The notes beneath the pieces were generated by a model. That model was given only the letters and a program-made list of their open reading frames with translations, was not told the origin of the DNA and made no database searches. The position numbers were made by a program, and so were the translations under genes. Positions 47,900 through 57,460 of a stretch of 64,000 nt of DNA are shown here, piece after piece. The stretch comes from Salinicola endophyticus. Lineage in GTDB: Bacteria; Pseudomonadota; Gammaproteobacteria; Pseudomonadales; Halomonadaceae. The stretch lies in contig NZ_CP159578.1 in assembly GCF_040536835.1 (NCBI RefSeq), positions 806,001-870,000 of the forward strand, written 5' to 3'. Position 1 is the first letter of the stretch; every line of letters begins with the position of its first letter.

Positions 47900-49912
47900 G
47901 TGACCGCTTATCCGAATCTCTTTCGCCCGCTGCGCGTGGGCTCGCTGACCCTGCGCAATCGGGTCGTGATGGGCTCGATGCATACCAATCTCGAGGAGGC
48001 GCCCGGCGGCTTCGAACGCCTGGCGGCCTTCTACGCCGAGCGGGCGCGCCGCGGGGTCGGGCTGATCGTGACCGGGGGGATTGCGCCCAACGCCGAAGGC
48101 GCGGTCTTCGCCCATGCCGCCAAGCTGAGCGAGGAGGCCGAGTGCGAGGCGCACCGCCAGGTGGTAGCGGCGGTGCACGCCGAAGAGACGCCGATCTGCC
48201 TGCAGATCCTGCATGCCGGGCGCTACGCCTATTCGCCGGCGCTGGTTGCGCCCTCCGCCATCGCTGCGCCGATCAATCGTTTCACGCCCCACGCGCTGAG
48301 CGATGCCGAGGTACACCAGCAGATCGCGGATTTCGTGCGCTGCGCCGAGCTGGCCCAGCGTGCCGGCTACGACGGCGTCGAGGTGATGGGCTCGGAAGGC
48401 TATCTGATCAACCAGTTCCTGTGCGCGCGCAGCAATCAGCGCGATGACGACTGGGGCGGCGACGCGACTCGGCGCCAGCGTTTCGCGCTGGAGATCGTGC
48501 GCGGCATTCGCCGCCGCTGCGGGGCGGACTTCGTGCTGATCTTCCGCTTGTCGATGATCGATCTGGTCGAGGAGGGCAGTACCCAGTCCGAGATCGTGGC
48601 CCTGGCCACGGCGCTGGAGGCGGCCGGGGTGGATGCACTGGACTGCGGTATCGGCTGGCACGAGGCGCGGGTGCCGACCATCGTCACCAGCGTGCCGCGG
48701 GCGGCGTTCGTCGGCGTCTCGCAAGCGGTGCGCGCGGCCGTCGGCATCCCCACCCTGGCCACCAACCGCATCAACATGCCGGCGGTGGCCGAGCGTGTGC
48801 TGGCCGAGGGGCACGCCGATCTGGTCTCGCTGGCGCGCCCCTTCCTGGCCGATCCGGGCTGGGTCGAGAAGGCTGCCGAAGGGCGTGACGACGAGATCAA
48901 CACCTGCATCGCCTGCAACCAGGCCTGCCTCGATCACACCTTCCAGGGCAAGCTGACCAGCTGTCTGGTCAATCCGCGCGCTTGTCACGAGACCGAGCTG
49001 GTACTCGAGCCGACCGCCGCGCCCAAGCAGATCGCCGTGGTCGGCGCCGGGCCGGCGGGGCTGGCCACGGCCATTGCCTGCGCCGAGCGTGGCCACCGGG
49101 TCACCCTGTTCGAGCGCGAGCCGGAGATCGGCGGGCAGTTCCGCTACGCTCGGCGTATTCCCGGCAAGGAGGAGTTCGCCGAGACGCTGCGCTACTTCGA
49201 ACGCCAGCTGGTGCGCTGGGGCGTCGATCTGCGTCTCGACCAGCAGGTCGATGCCCAGCAGCTGCTGGCCTTCGACGAGGTGGTCCTGGCCACCGGGGTC
49301 AAACCGCGGGAGCTGGCGCTGGAGGGCGCCGACCACCCCAGCGTGGTGCCCTATCCGCTGGCGATCCTGCACCCTGAACGGGTCGGGCGGCGGGTGGCGA
49401 TCATCGGTGCCGGCGGGATCGGCTTCGATGTCGCCGAGCTGCTCTCCCACGTCGGGCAGCCAGCGCTGGATAGGGACGCATGGTGCGACGAGTGGGGGGT
49501 GGATCTCGAGGTGAGTGCGCCGGGCGGGCTCAAGCCGCGGCAGACGCCGCCGGCCCCGCGTCAGATCACGCTGCTGCAGCGCAAGGCCGGCAAGCCGGGG
49601 GCGGGGCTGGGCGCGACCACCGGCTGGGTGCACCGGGCAGCGCTCAAGGCGCGCGGGGTGGAGAGCTGGGCCGAGTGTGATTATGTGCGTATCGACGATG
49701 CCGGCCTGCATCTGCGTGTGGCGGGCGAGCCGCGGCTGCTCGAGGTCGACAGCGTGGTGGTGTGCGCCGGGCAGGAGTCGGAGCTTGCGCTGCTCGACGA
49801 TCTCACCCGCGCTGGCATCGGCACCCACCGGATCGGTGGGGCCGACGTCGCCGCCGAGATCGACGCCAAGCGTGCGATCGATCAGGGGACGCGGCTGGCC
49901 GCACGCCTCTGA
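47900..49912 (+). CDS. fadH: 2,4-dienoyl-CoA reductase, FadH type
   Basis: The 670-residue NADPH-dependent iron-sulfur flavoenzyme is needed for beta-oxidation of polyunsaturated fatty acids. The N-terminal OYE-like TIM barrel binds FMN (LFRPLRVGSLTLRNRVVMGS at the start, GYDGVEVMGSEGYLINQFL near 155). The 4Fe-4S motif CIACNQACLDHTF with a later Cys lies near residues 335-353. The FAD/NADPH part begins AVVGAGPAGLATAIACAERG near 378 and has IIGAGGIGFDVAE near 500. The length fits E. coli FadH (672). The start is a GTG with GGAG six bases upstream. Confidence 0.94.
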   Translation: MTAYPNLFRPLRVGSLTLRNRVVMGSMHTNLEEAPGGFERLAAFYAERARRGVGLIVTGGIAPNAEGAVFAHAAKLSEEAECEAHRQVVAAVHAEETPICLQILHAGRYAYSPALVAPSAIAAPINRFTPHALSDAEVHQQIADFVRCAELAQRAGYDGVEVMGSEGYLINQFLCARSNQRDDDWGGDATRRQRFALEIVRGIRRRCGADFVLIFRLSMIDLVEEGSTQSEIVALATALEAAGVDALDCGIGWHEARVPTIVTSVPRAAFVGVSQAVRAAVGIPTLATNRINMPAVAERVLAEGHADLVSLARPFLADPGWVEKAAEGRDDEINTCIACNQACLDHTFQGKLTSCLVNPRACHETELVLEPTAAPKQIAVVGAGPAGLATAIACAERGHRVTLFEREPEIGGQFRYARRIPGKEEFAETLRYFERQLVRWGVDLRLDQQVDAQQLLAFDEVVLATGVKPRELALEGADHPSVVPYPLAILHPERVGRRVAIIGAGGIGFDVAELLSHVGQPALDRDAWCDEWGVDLEVSAPGGLKPRQTPPAPRQITLLQRKAGKPGAGLGATTGWVHRAALKARGVESWAECDYVRIDDAGLHLRVAGEPRLLEVDSVVVCAGQESELALLDDLTRAGIGTHRIGGADVAAEIDAKRAIDQGTRLAARL

Positions 49913-50040
49913 GAGGGAGCAAGGCACCGCCGTTCCACGCACCGCTAGCCCCGCTGGGCCTGCCGCCGGTGGGCAGTCGGCGGCGTCCCGGGTGGTTGGC
50001 TTCCGCCGTCGCCGACAGGTGTTAGACTGCTGAGGTTGAG

Positions 50041-50089
50041 GAAGCGCAAGCCGCGACGATGGCGATCCTGTCGTCGCGGCTTGCGCTTC
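50041..50089 (+). promoter_or_regulatory. 19-bp perfect hairpin upstream of threonine aldolase
   Basis: GAAGCGCAAGCCGCGACGA (50041-50059) pairs perfectly with 50071-50089 across an 11-nt loop. There is no T-run, and the hairpin ends 76 bp before the ATG. A possible -10 box TTAGAC lies at about 50021, so the hairpin may be at the 5' end of the mRNA. It could equally be the end of the fadH transcript. Confidence 0.55.
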
Positions 50090-50165
50090 GCGTGATTCAG
50101 GCGTTCATGCCTGGCCTCCGCACGAGCCTCGCTCGCGGGGGAGGGATCGTACAAGGACCCGCCCA

Positions 50166-51221
50166 ATGACCTCTGACTGTACTCCTCGCTTTCTGGCGAG
50201 CGACAATACCTCCGGCATCTGCCCGGAAGCCCTCGACTATCTGATCCAGGCCAACGCCAGTGACGATCTCGCCTACGGCAACGACGTCTGGACCCACCGC
50301 GCCGCCGACCGCTTTCGCGAGCTGTTCGACTACGACTGCGACGTCTTCTTCGTGTTCAACGGCACGGCCGCCAACTCGCTGACCCTGGCCGCCCTCGGTC
50401 AGAGCTATCACAGCGTGATCTGCCACGAGCTGGCGCACATCGAGACCGACGAGTGCGGCGGCCCGGAGTTCTTCTCCAACGGTTCCAAACTGCTCACCTG
50501 CCCGGGCGAAGAGGGCAAGCTTACCCCCGAGGGGATCGAGCGCCTGGTGGTGCGCCGCAGCGATATCCACTACCCCAAGCCGCGGGTGGTCTCGATCACC
50601 CAGGCCACCGAGGTGGGCACCGTCTATTCGCGCGAGGAGCTGCTGGCGATCCGCACCATGGCCGACAAGTACGATCTGCGCGTGCATATGGACGGCGCGC
50701 GTTTCGCCAACGCCTGCAGTGCCCTGGACGCCACGCCGGCGGAGCTCACCTGGCAGGTCGGGGTGGACGTGCTGTGCTTCTCCGGGACCAAGAACGGGCT
50801 GCCGCTGGGCGAGGCGATCCTGTTCTTCAACAAGGGTCTGGCCGAGGATTTCGCCTATCGCTGCAAGCAGGCCGGCCAGCTCGCCTCCAAGATGCGCTTC
50901 ATCGCCGCCCCTTGGCTGGGGCTGCTGGAGACCGGCGCCTGGCGGCGCAATGCCGAGCACGCCAACGCCATGGCGCGCTACCTCGCCGAGGGGCTGGCGG
51001 CGCTGCCCGGCGTCCGGCCGATGTTCCCGACCCAGGCCAACAGCGTCTTCGTCAGCCTGCCGGCACCGGTGATCGAGGCGTTGCGGGCCAAGGGCTGGAC
51101 CTTCTACACCTTCATCGGCGCCGGTGGGGCGCGTTTCGTCTGCTCGTGGAACACCACCACCGAGCTGCTCGACGATCTGCTCACCGACGCCCGTGCGGCG
51201 CTGGACCACGCCGCCCGCTGA
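50166..51221 (+). CDS. ltaE: Low-specificity L-threonine aldolase
   Basis: The 351-residue PLP enzyme splits threonine to glycine and acetaldehyde. The PLP lysine is in CFSGTKNGLPLGEAI near residue 207, the Asp pairing with the ring nitrogen in HMDGARFANA near 177, and the N-terminal part has the SDNTSGICPE and YGNDVWTHRAADRF segments. It is of the bacterial aldolase subgroup rather than the GLY1 subgroup by these motifs. A 19-bp hairpin precedes it and a terminator follows. Confidence 0.93.
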   Translation: MTSDCTPRFLASDNTSGICPEALDYLIQANASDDLAYGNDVWTHRAADRFRELFDYDCDVFFVFNGTAANSLTLAALGQSYHSVICHELAHIETDECGGPEFFSNGSKLLTCPGEEGKLTPEGIERLVVRRSDIHYPKPRVVSITQATEVGTVYSREELLAIRTMADKYDLRVHMDGARFANACSALDATPAELTWQVGVDVLCFSGTKNGLPLGEAILFFNKGLAEDFAYRCKQAGQLASKMRFIAAPWLGLLETGAWRRNAEHANAMARYLAEGLAALPGVRPMFPTQANSVFVSLPAPVIEALRAKGWTFYTFIGAGGARFVCSWNTTTELLDDLLTDARAALDHAAR

Positions 51222-51324
51222 CCCGCCGCGGGGCTTCCCGCTATCGCCGCAGGCGCTTTTCGGGCCGCCGGCAACGCCTTCCGTTCGCGCCAGATGTGTG
51301 ATTTCTCAGCGGTTTCAAACGCTT

Positions 51325-51355
51325 GCCCCGACTTTGGTCGGGGCCTTGGTTTTTT
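51325..51355 (+). terminator. Intrinsic terminator after ltaE
   Basis: GCCCCGAC pairs with GTCGGGGC across TTTG, followed by CTTGG and a run of six T residues. It isolates ltaE from the prkA cluster. Confidence 0.88.
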
Positions 51356-51548
51356 CCGCGCAAATTGCCGTGCATCGAACCCTGATCGTGGTAGCGTGTT
51401 CTAAAGCGAGCTTGTCGACGCTGCGTCGCTATGACTCGACCATTGGGTCTACCCGGCGCTCCGTGCATCTGTCTATGCTGATAGTCAGCTAGCCCGGCTG
51501 ACAGGGTGAGTGCCCTGAGCGGTTGGGGGTAACGACCAGGAGGCTTCC
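51356..51548 (+). promoter_or_regulatory. Leader of the prkA-yeaH-spoVR cluster
   Basis: The 193-bp region contains CTATGCT (51473-51479), similar to a stationary-phase sigma (RpoS) -10 element, with no good -35 box. The E. coli yeaGH genes respond to starvation and stationary phase, which would fit. AGGAGG is placed six bases before the prkA ATG. I see no convincing sigma54 box. Confidence 0.4.
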
Positions 51549-53471
51549 ATGAGTATCTTCGATCACGTCCAGAGCCGTTACGAGCGGGTTCAGAAGGAAG
51601 AGATGAGCCTTGAGGAGTATCTCGAACTGTGTCGAAAGGAGCCCAGTGTCTACGCCAGCGCCGCCGAACGCCTGCTTTCCGCCATCGGTGAACCGCAGAC
51701 CATCGATACGGCCAAGGACCCCCGCCTGTCGCGGATCTTCTCCAACAAGGTGATCCGCCGTTACCCCGCCTTCGCCGAGTTCTACGGCATGGAGGAGGCG
51801 ATCGAGCAGATCGTCGCCTACTTCCGCCATGCCGCCCAGGGGCTCGAGGAGCGCAAGCAGATCCTCTACCTGCTGGGCCCGGTAGGTGGCGGCAAGTCGT
51901 CGCTGGCCGAGCGCCTGAAGCTTTTGATGGAGCGCGTGCCGTTCTACGCGATCAAGGACTCGCCGGTCTACGAATCACCACTGGGGCTGTTCTCGCCGGA
52001 GGAGGATGGCGAGCTGCTCTCCCAGGAGTACGGTATCCCCACGCGTCACCTGCACGGCCCGATGTCGCCGTGGGCGGCCAAGCGGCTCAAGGAGTTCGGC
52101 GGCGACCTGTCGAAGTTCCGCGTGGTCAAGCTCTACCCGTCGCGGCTCAACCAGATTGCGCTGTCCAAGACCGAGCCCGGTGACGAGAACAACCAGGACA
52201 TCTCCTCGCTGGTGGGCAAGGTCGATATCCGCCAGCTCGAGCTCTACTCCCAGGACGACCCCGACGCCTACAGCTTCTCCGGTGGCCTGTGCCGGGCCAA
52301 CCAGGGGCTGATGGAGTTCGTCGAGATGTTCAAGGCGCCGATCAAGGTGCTGCACCCGCTGCTGACTGCGACCCAGGAGGGCAACTACAACCCCACCGAG
52401 GGCATGGGGGCGATTCCCTTCGACGGCATCATCATGGCTCACTCCAACGAGAGCGAGTGGCAGCAGTTCCGCAACAACCGCAACAACGAGGCGTTCCTCG
52501 ACCGCGTCTATATCGTCAAGGTGCCTTACTGCCTGCGGGTCTCCGAAGAGATCAAGATCTATCAGAAGCTGCTCGAGCACTCCTCGCTCGACGCCGCGCC
52601 CTGTGCCCCCGACACCCTGCGCATGCTGGCGCAGTTCTCGGTGCTCTCGCGGCTCAAGGAGCCGGAGAACTCGAGCATCTACTCCAAGATGCGTATCTAC
52701 GACGGCGAGAATCTCAAGGATACCGATCCCAAGGCCAAGTCGATCCAGGAGTACCGCGACGCCGCCGGGGTCGACGAGGGCATGACCGGGCTCTCCACCC
52801 GCTTCGCTTTCAAGATTCTTTCCAAGGTGTTCAACTTCGACACCCAGGAGATCGCCGCCAACCCGGTGCATCTGCTATACGTGCTGGAGCAGGCGCTGGA
52901 GCGCGAGCAGCTGCCCAAGGAGACCCATGAGCGCTATCTGCGCTTCATCAAGGAGTACCTGGCGCCGCGCTACGTCGACTTCATCGGCAAGGAGATCCAG
53001 ACCGCCTATCTGGAGTCCTACACCGAGTACGGCCAGAACATCTTCGACCGCTACGTCACCTACGCCGACTTCTGGATCCAGGATCAGGAGTACCGCGATC
53101 CGGAAACCGGCGAGCTGTTCGATCGTCAGGCACTCAACGAGGACCTGGAGAAGATCGAGAAGCCGGCGGGGATCTCCAATCCCAAGGATTTCCGCCACGA
53201 GGTGGTCAACTTCGTGCTGCGGGCGCGGGCCCACAACAACGGCATGAACCCCAACTGGCAGTCCTACGAGAAGCTCAAGGGGGTGATCGAGCACAAGATG
53301 TTCGCCAACACCGAGGAGCTCCTGCCGGTGATCTCGTTCAACGCCAAGGCCTCGGCCTCCGACCAGCGCAAGCACGAGGATTTCGTCGACCGCATGGTCA
53401 CGCGGGGCTATACCGAGAAGCAGGTGCGGCTGCTCTCCGAGTGGTATCTGCGCGTGCGCAAGTCGCAGTAG
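51549..53471 (+). CDS. prkA: PrkA serine protein kinase (YeaG)
   Basis: The 640-residue protein has an N-terminal AAA-type ATPase part with the P-loop LGPVGGGKSSLAERL near residue 110, the PrkA-specific TEPGDENNQDISSLVGKVD near 210, and a C-terminal kinase-like domain. In E. coli YeaG acts in responses to nitrogen starvation; in Bacillus PrkA affects sporulation, and a protease role has been proposed. The length is exactly that of the family. It leads prkA-yeaH-spoVR, all rightward. Confidence 0.96.
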   Translation: MSIFDHVQSRYERVQKEEMSLEEYLELCRKEPSVYASAAERLLSAIGEPQTIDTAKDPRLSRIFSNKVIRRYPAFAEFYGMEEAIEQIVAYFRHAAQGLEERKQILYLLGPVGGGKSSLAERLKLLMERVPFYAIKDSPVYESPLGLFSPEEDGELLSQEYGIPTRHLHGPMSPWAAKRLKEFGGDLSKFRVVKLYPSRLNQIALSKTEPGDENNQDISSLVGKVDIRQLELYSQDDPDAYSFSGGLCRANQGLMEFVEMFKAPIKVLHPLLTATQEGNYNPTEGMGAIPFDGIIMAHSNESEWQQFRNNRNNEAFLDRVYIVKVPYCLRVSEEIKIYQKLLEHSSLDAAPCAPDTLRMLAQFSVLSRLKEPENSSIYSKMRIYDGENLKDTDPKAKSIQEYRDAAGVDEGMTGLSTRFAFKILSKVFNFDTQEIAANPVHLLYVLEQALEREQLPKETHERYLRFIKEYLAPRYVDFIGKEIQTAYLESYTEYGQNIFDRYVTYADFWIQDQEYRDPETGELFDRQALNEDLEKIEKPAGISNPKDFRHEVVNFVLRARAHNNGMNPNWQSYEKLKGVIEHKMFANTEELLPVISFNAKASASDQRKHEDFVDRMVTRGYTEKQVRLLSEWYLRVRKSQ

Positions 53472-53585
53472 GTCGACCGCGGCAGACGCCGAGGTCAGCG
53501 GGCGCGCGGGGCGGGTCGCCGCGCGCCTTACGGGCGGCGGCCGGCCACCGCGGGCCGCCGCCGCAGCCAGTCTGCGGGAGGTGCC

Positions 53586-54869
53586 ATGAGCTATTTCATC
53601 GACCGGCGGCCCAATGCGCGCAACAAGAGCGCGGTCAACCGCCAGCGGTTTCTCAAGCGCTACCGGGCGCACATCAAGCGCGCGGTGGAGGAGTCGGTCA
53701 ACCGGCGCTCGATCACCGACATGGAGCGCGGCGAGAAGGTCTCGATCCCCTCACGCGATATCTCCGAACCCTCGTTCCAGCACGGCCCCGGGGGCCGGCG
53801 TACCATCGTCAGCCCCGGCAACAAGCAGTTCGCCGAGGGCGATCGCCTGCGTCGGCCGAGCGGCGGTGCTGGCGGTGGCGGTAGCGGTGAGGGCCAGGCC
53901 TCGAACCAGGGCGAGGGGGTCGACGAGTTCGTGTTCACCCTGTCGCGGGAGGAGTTTCTCGACTTCGTCTTCGACGGTCTGGCACTGCCGCATCTCGAGC
54001 GCAAGCAGCTGCGCGTGCTCGAGGAGACGCGCCCGGTGCGCGCGGGTATCTCACGGGAAGGGGTACCGGCGCGAATCAACATCGTGCGCTCGATGCGCGA
54101 GGCCCAGGCCCGGCGCATCGGCATGCGCGCACCGCTGAAACGCGCCCTGCGCGAGGCCCAGGAGGCGCTGGCGGAGGAGGAGCGTCAGGACCCGGTGCTG
54201 CGCAATCCGGCGCGGATCGACGAGCTCAAGTCGGAGATCGAGCGGCTCGAGAAGCGCATCTCATCGATCCCGTTTCTCGATACCTATGATCTGCGCTACA
54301 ACCACCTCACCCGCCAGCCGATGCCCTCCAATCAGGCGGTGATGTTCTGCGTGATGGACGTCTCCGGCTCGATGACTCAGGCGCACAAGGACATCGGCAA
54401 GCGCTTCTTCCTGCTGCTCTATCTGTTCCTCGAGCGCAATTACGAGAAGGTCGAGCTGGTCTTCGTGCGCCACCACACCGTGGCCAAGGAGGTCGACGAG
54501 GAGGAGTTCTTCTACTCGCGCGAGACCGGCGGCACCATCGTCTCCAGCGCCCTGACCCTGGTCGATCGCATCATCGAGGCGCGCTACTCGCCGGAGCAGT
54601 GGAACCTCTATGTCGCCCAGGCCAGCGACGGCGACAACTGGGACGACGACTCCGCGACCTGCCTCAAGCTGCTCGACGAGTCGCTGATGGCCAAGCTGCA
54701 GTATTTCACCTACGTCGAGATCACGCCCCACGCCCATCAGGCGCTGTGGGACGCCTACGCCACGATCAAGACAGCCTATCCCGAGCGCTTCGCGATGGAG
54801 CAGATCGTGCAGGCGGAGGACATCTATCCGGTCTTCCGCGAACTCTTCCGTCAGCGTACCGAAAGCTGA
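53586..54869 (+). CDS. yeaH: YeaH family VWA-like protein (DUF444)
   Basis: The 427-residue protein starts [20 protein letters not shown], the standard YeaH/YhbH opening, with [15 protein letters not shown] near residue 56 and a Gly-rich linker (90-105). A von Willebrand A-type fold begins near 250 with the MIDAS motif DVSGSMT near 258. It is usually next to prkA and spoVR; its function is not known beyond a shared starvation role. GGGAGG precedes the ATG. Confidence 0.95.
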   Translation: MSYFIDRRPNARNKSAVNRQRFLKRYRAHIKRAVEESVNRRSITDMERGEKVSIPSRDISEPSFQHGPGGRRTIVSPGNKQFAEGDRLRRPSGGAGGGGSGEGQASNQGEGVDEFVFTLSREEFLDFVFDGLALPHLERKQLRVLEETRPVRAGISREGVPARINIVRSMREAQARRIGMRAPLKRALREAQEALAEEERQDPVLRNPARIDELKSEIERLEKRISSIPFLDTYDLRYNHLTRQPMPSNQAVMFCVMDVSGSMTQAHKDIGKRFFLLLYLFLERNYEKVELVFVRHHTVAKEVDEEEFFYSRETGGTIVSSALTLVDRIIEARYSPEQWNLYVAQASDGDNWDDDSATCLKLLDESLMAKLQYFTYVEITPHAHQALWDAYATIKTAYPERFAMEQIVQAEDIYPVFRELFRQRTES

Positions 54870-54897
54870 GGTCGGTATGGCCACCGAGGAGACATCG

Positions 54898-56454
54898 ATG
54901 ACGCGACGCAAGCCCATTGCCACCGGTTCGGACTGGAACTTCGAGACCCTCGAGCGCTACGAGCAGGCGATCGCCGAGCTGGCGCGGGAGTACCGTCTCG
55001 ACACCTACCCCAATCAGATCGAGATCATCACCTCCGAGCAGATGATGGACGCCTACGCCAGCGTGGGCATGCCCGTGGGCTATCACCACTGGTCGTTCGG
55101 CAAGCAGTTCCTGTCGGTGGAGCAGGCCTATCGGCGCGGTCAGATGGGGCTGGCCTACGAGCTGGTGATCAACTCCGACCCCTGCATCGCCTATCTGATG
55201 GAGGAGAACTCGCTGATGATGCAGGTGCTGGTGATCGCCCACGCCTGCTACGGCCACAACTCCTTCTTCAAGGGCAACTACCTGTTCCAGACCTGGACCG
55301 ATGCCTCGGCGATCGTCGACTACCTGGTGTTCGCGCGCAAGTACGTGGCCCAGTGCGAGGAGCGCCACGGGGTCGAGGCGGTGGAGCAGCTGCTCGACGC
55401 CTGCCACGCGCTGCAGAACTACGGGGTCGACCGCTACAAGCGCCCGTCGCCGATCTCCGCCGAGGCCGAGGCGCGGCGTCAGGAGGAGCGCGAGGCTTAC
55501 CTGCAGACCCAGGTCAACACCCTGTGGAGCACCATCCCGGAGCGCGCCGCGCCGCTCGCCGACCACCTCTTGCCGGACAGCGAGAACGATCCGCTCGGCC
55601 TGCATCGCCATGGCCGCTACCCCAGCGAGCCGCAGGAGAACCTGCTCTACTTCCTGGAAAAGAATGCTCCGCTGCTCGAACCGTGGCAGCGCGAGATCGT
55701 GCGCATCGTGCGCAAGCTCGCCCAGTACTTCTATCCCCAGCGCCAGACCCAGGTGATGAACGAGGGCTGGGCCACCTTCTGGCACTACACGCTGATGAAC
55801 CGGCTCTACGACGACGGCCTGATCGACGAGGGGCTGATGCTCGAGTTCTTGCAGTCGCATACCTCGGTGGTCAGCCAGCCGGACTACGACAGCCCCTATT
55901 TCGGTGGGATCAACCCCTACGCTCTGGGGTTCGCCATGTTCAGCGACATCCAGCGCATCTGCCAGGCGCCGACCCACGAGGATCGCGAGTGGTTCCCCGA
56001 TATCGCCGGCAGCGATTGGCTCGATACGCTGCACTTCGCCATGCACAACTTCAAGGACGAGTCGTTCATCCAGCAGTTCCTGTCGCCCAAGGTGATCCGC
56101 GATCTCAAGCTTTTCAGCCTGGTCGACGACGACCGCGACGACAGCCTGCAGATCGAGGCGATCCACGATGATCGCGGCTATCGCCGGATTCGCGAAGCGC
56201 TCAGCGTGCAGTACGCGCTCTCGGCGCGGGAGCCCAATATCCAGGTGTGGGAGGCGGATATTCGCGGTGACCGCTCGCTGACCCTGCGCCACGTGCAGGA
56301 TCGGCGCCGGCCGCTGGGGCAGAGCCTGTTCCCGGTGCTGCGCCATCTGCATCAGCTATGGGGTTTTCCGGTCAAACTGGAGTCGATCGAGAACGGCGAT
56401 ACGGTGCGCCGCTACCAGTGGCCGATCCCCGAGAGCGGGCGCGAGTCGGCGTGA
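54898..56454 (+). CDS. SpoVR family protein (YcgB)
   Basis: The 518-residue protein has the SpoVR core DTYPNQIEIITSEQMMDAYA near residue 35, MPVGYHHWSFGKQFL near 58 and LVIAHACYGHNSFFKGNYLF near 108, with a conserved HxH-like acidic metal-type pattern. It is the third gene of the prkA-yeaH-spoVR set; in Bacillus SpoVR affects cortex formation, and its role in non-sporulating bacteria is not known. I chose the ATG with GAGGAG upstream; the ATG seven codons earlier is an alternative and is 7 bp after the yeaH stop. Confidence 0.94.
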   Translation: MTRRKPIATGSDWNFETLERYEQAIAELAREYRLDTYPNQIEIITSEQMMDAYASVGMPVGYHHWSFGKQFLSVEQAYRRGQMGLAYELVINSDPCIAYLMEENSLMMQVLVIAHACYGHNSFFKGNYLFQTWTDASAIVDYLVFARKYVAQCEERHGVEAVEQLLDACHALQNYGVDRYKRPSPISAEAEARRQEEREAYLQTQVNTLWSTIPERAAPLADHLLPDSENDPLGLHRHGRYPSEPQENLLYFLEKNAPLLEPWQREIVRIVRKLAQYFYPQRQTQVMNEGWATFWHYTLMNRLYDDGLIDEGLMLEFLQSHTSVVSQPDYDSPYFGGINPYALGFAMFSDIQRICQAPTHEDREWFPDIAGSDWLDTLHFAMHNFKDESFIQQFLSPKVIRDLKLFSLVDDDRDDSLQIEAIHDDRGYRRIREALSVQYALSAREPNIQVWEADIRGDRSLTLRHVQDRRRPLGQSLFPVLRHLHQLWGFPVKLESIENGDTVRRYQWPIPESGRESA

Positions 56455-56501
56455 AGCCCCCGGCGCCCATCATCAGCGGGTGTGGAAATAAGTGCTTGGG
56501 G

Positions 56502-56798
56502 TTATTCCGAGGTCCAGCTCATACACCAGCCGTCGGGAGAGACGCGGTGCTCGGGGAACAGCGCGCAGCGCTGGCCGGCGCTGAAGAAGTCACAGTTGGC
56601 GCAGCGCCGCCCGGCGCGGTAGGCGGGGTCGTCCTGCGCGGCGCTGGCCTGCTCGACGTAGCGCACCGCCCGCGCCTGCCTGGCGGCGGGGTCGAGCAGC
56701 GGGGCTGACTGAGCCCAGGCGCGCCAGCCGGGCGCCAGCAGCAGGCCGGCGGAGAGCGCGGCGCCACGGCACAGAAAACGGCGGCGATCGATGGACAT
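56502..56798 (-). CDS. High-potential iron-sulfur protein (HiPIP)
   Basis: The 98-residue protein has a Tat-type signal peptide (RRRFLCRGAALSAG, cleaved near AWA) and four cluster cysteines in the spacing C-X2-C-X8-C-X13-C (CANC...C...GWC, residues 66-93). HiPIP carries a 4Fe-4S cluster at high potential and shuttles electrons in the periplasm. GAGGAG precedes the ATG. It converges on spoVR. Confidence 0.93.
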   Translation of the reverse strand: MSIDRRRFLCRGAALSAGLLLAPGWRAWAQSAPLLDPAARQARAVRYVEQASAAQDDPAYRAGRRCANCDFFSAGQRCALFPEHRVSPDGWCMSWTSE

Positions 56799-57177
56799 GC
56801 TGAGGCTCCTCGGCGTGGGTGTGGGCGCTATGCTTTGTACGAAAACTACCTGCGCTCGGCAATACGGCGTTAAAAATCGGCTGGAGCGCCAGCCCGGTCA
56901 AAAATGCTCATTTACACCCCGTAAACTGGAGCGCCAGCCCGGTCCGTTTTCGCCGATTTTTGCCTTAGCTACGCGCCCCGGTCTGGCCTTCGCTCGCTGA
57001 CTTTTCGTACAAACCCTATAGACGGGCGGCGAGGCGGCAGCCAGGACTCGAGTATGGCGGCCCACGCTGGCGCCGTTCAAGCGCAGCCGCCGGGCGAGAG
57101 CTGATATACTCGCGCCCGAGCCTTCATTCTTGATTGTCGTGGTCCCGCCCGGGGCCACCCGCCGGTGGGAGAGAGAG
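56799..57177. other. Gap with a rearranged repeat element
   Basis: The 379-bp gap holds the family A-related element (56828-57021), then about 155 bp of GC-rich sequence including GCTGATATACTCG, in which GATATACT (57102-57109) is a plausible -10 for the next gene. No other gene is seen. Confidence 0.5.
56828..57021. mobile_element. Rearranged family A element with inserted GC-rich repeats
   Basis: In the opposite orientation to copy 1, shared blocks include CCTGCGCTCGGCAAT, AAAATGCTCATT and CCTTCGCTCG. Its outer ends differ (TTTGTACGAAAA at left, complement TTTGTACGAAAA at right) but pair with each other. Two exact 19-bp inserts, CTGGAGCGCCAGCCCGGTC, lie at 56881-56899 and 56926-56944, and a related GC-rich segment at 56974-56986. 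The first insert forms a GGCTGG/CCAGCC mini-hairpin together with the preceding bases. Confidence 0.7.
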
Positions 57178-57453
57178 ATGCAGAACGCGGTCATTCTGAT
57201 CAACGTCGAAAAGGGCCGGATTCGCGGTGTCGCCGAACGTCTCGCCGATCTCGAGGGGATCAGCGAAGTCTACTCGACCTGCGGCCGCTACGATCTCATC
57301 GCCATCGCGCGCACGCCGGATTTCGAGTCCCTCGCGACCCTGGTCACCGAGCGTCTGATGAGCGTCGAGGGCATCCGCGACACTGAAACCCTCAACGCCA
57401 TGCAGGTGCATTCGCGCCACGATCTCGACGCCATGTTCTCGGTCGGCCTCTGA
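57178..57453 (+). CDS. Stand-alone Lrp/AsnC ligand-binding (RAM) domain protein
   Basis: The 91-residue protein is a single alpha-beta RAM domain: MQNAVILINVEKGRIRGVAE, then LADLEGISEVYSTCGRYDLI and the C-terminal VEGIRDTETLNAMQVHSRHD. The helix-turn-helix of full Lrp/AsnC proteins is missing. Such proteins bind amino acids and form rings, but a target is not known. GGGAGAG precedes the ATG; the upstream frame has no family features. It ends 7 bp before the nuclease gene, so they are probably co-expressed. Confidence 0.9.
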   Translation: MQNAVILINVEKGRIRGVAERLADLEGISEVYSTCGRYDLIAIARTPDFESLATLVTERLMSVEGIRDTETLNAMQVHSRHDLDAMFSVGL

Positions 57454-57460
57454 GCGCGGA

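Noticed and set aside
47852..49942. 696-codon open frame opposite fadH
   Set aside because: Shadow frame; fadH has both the iron-sulfur and the nucleotide-binding motifs.
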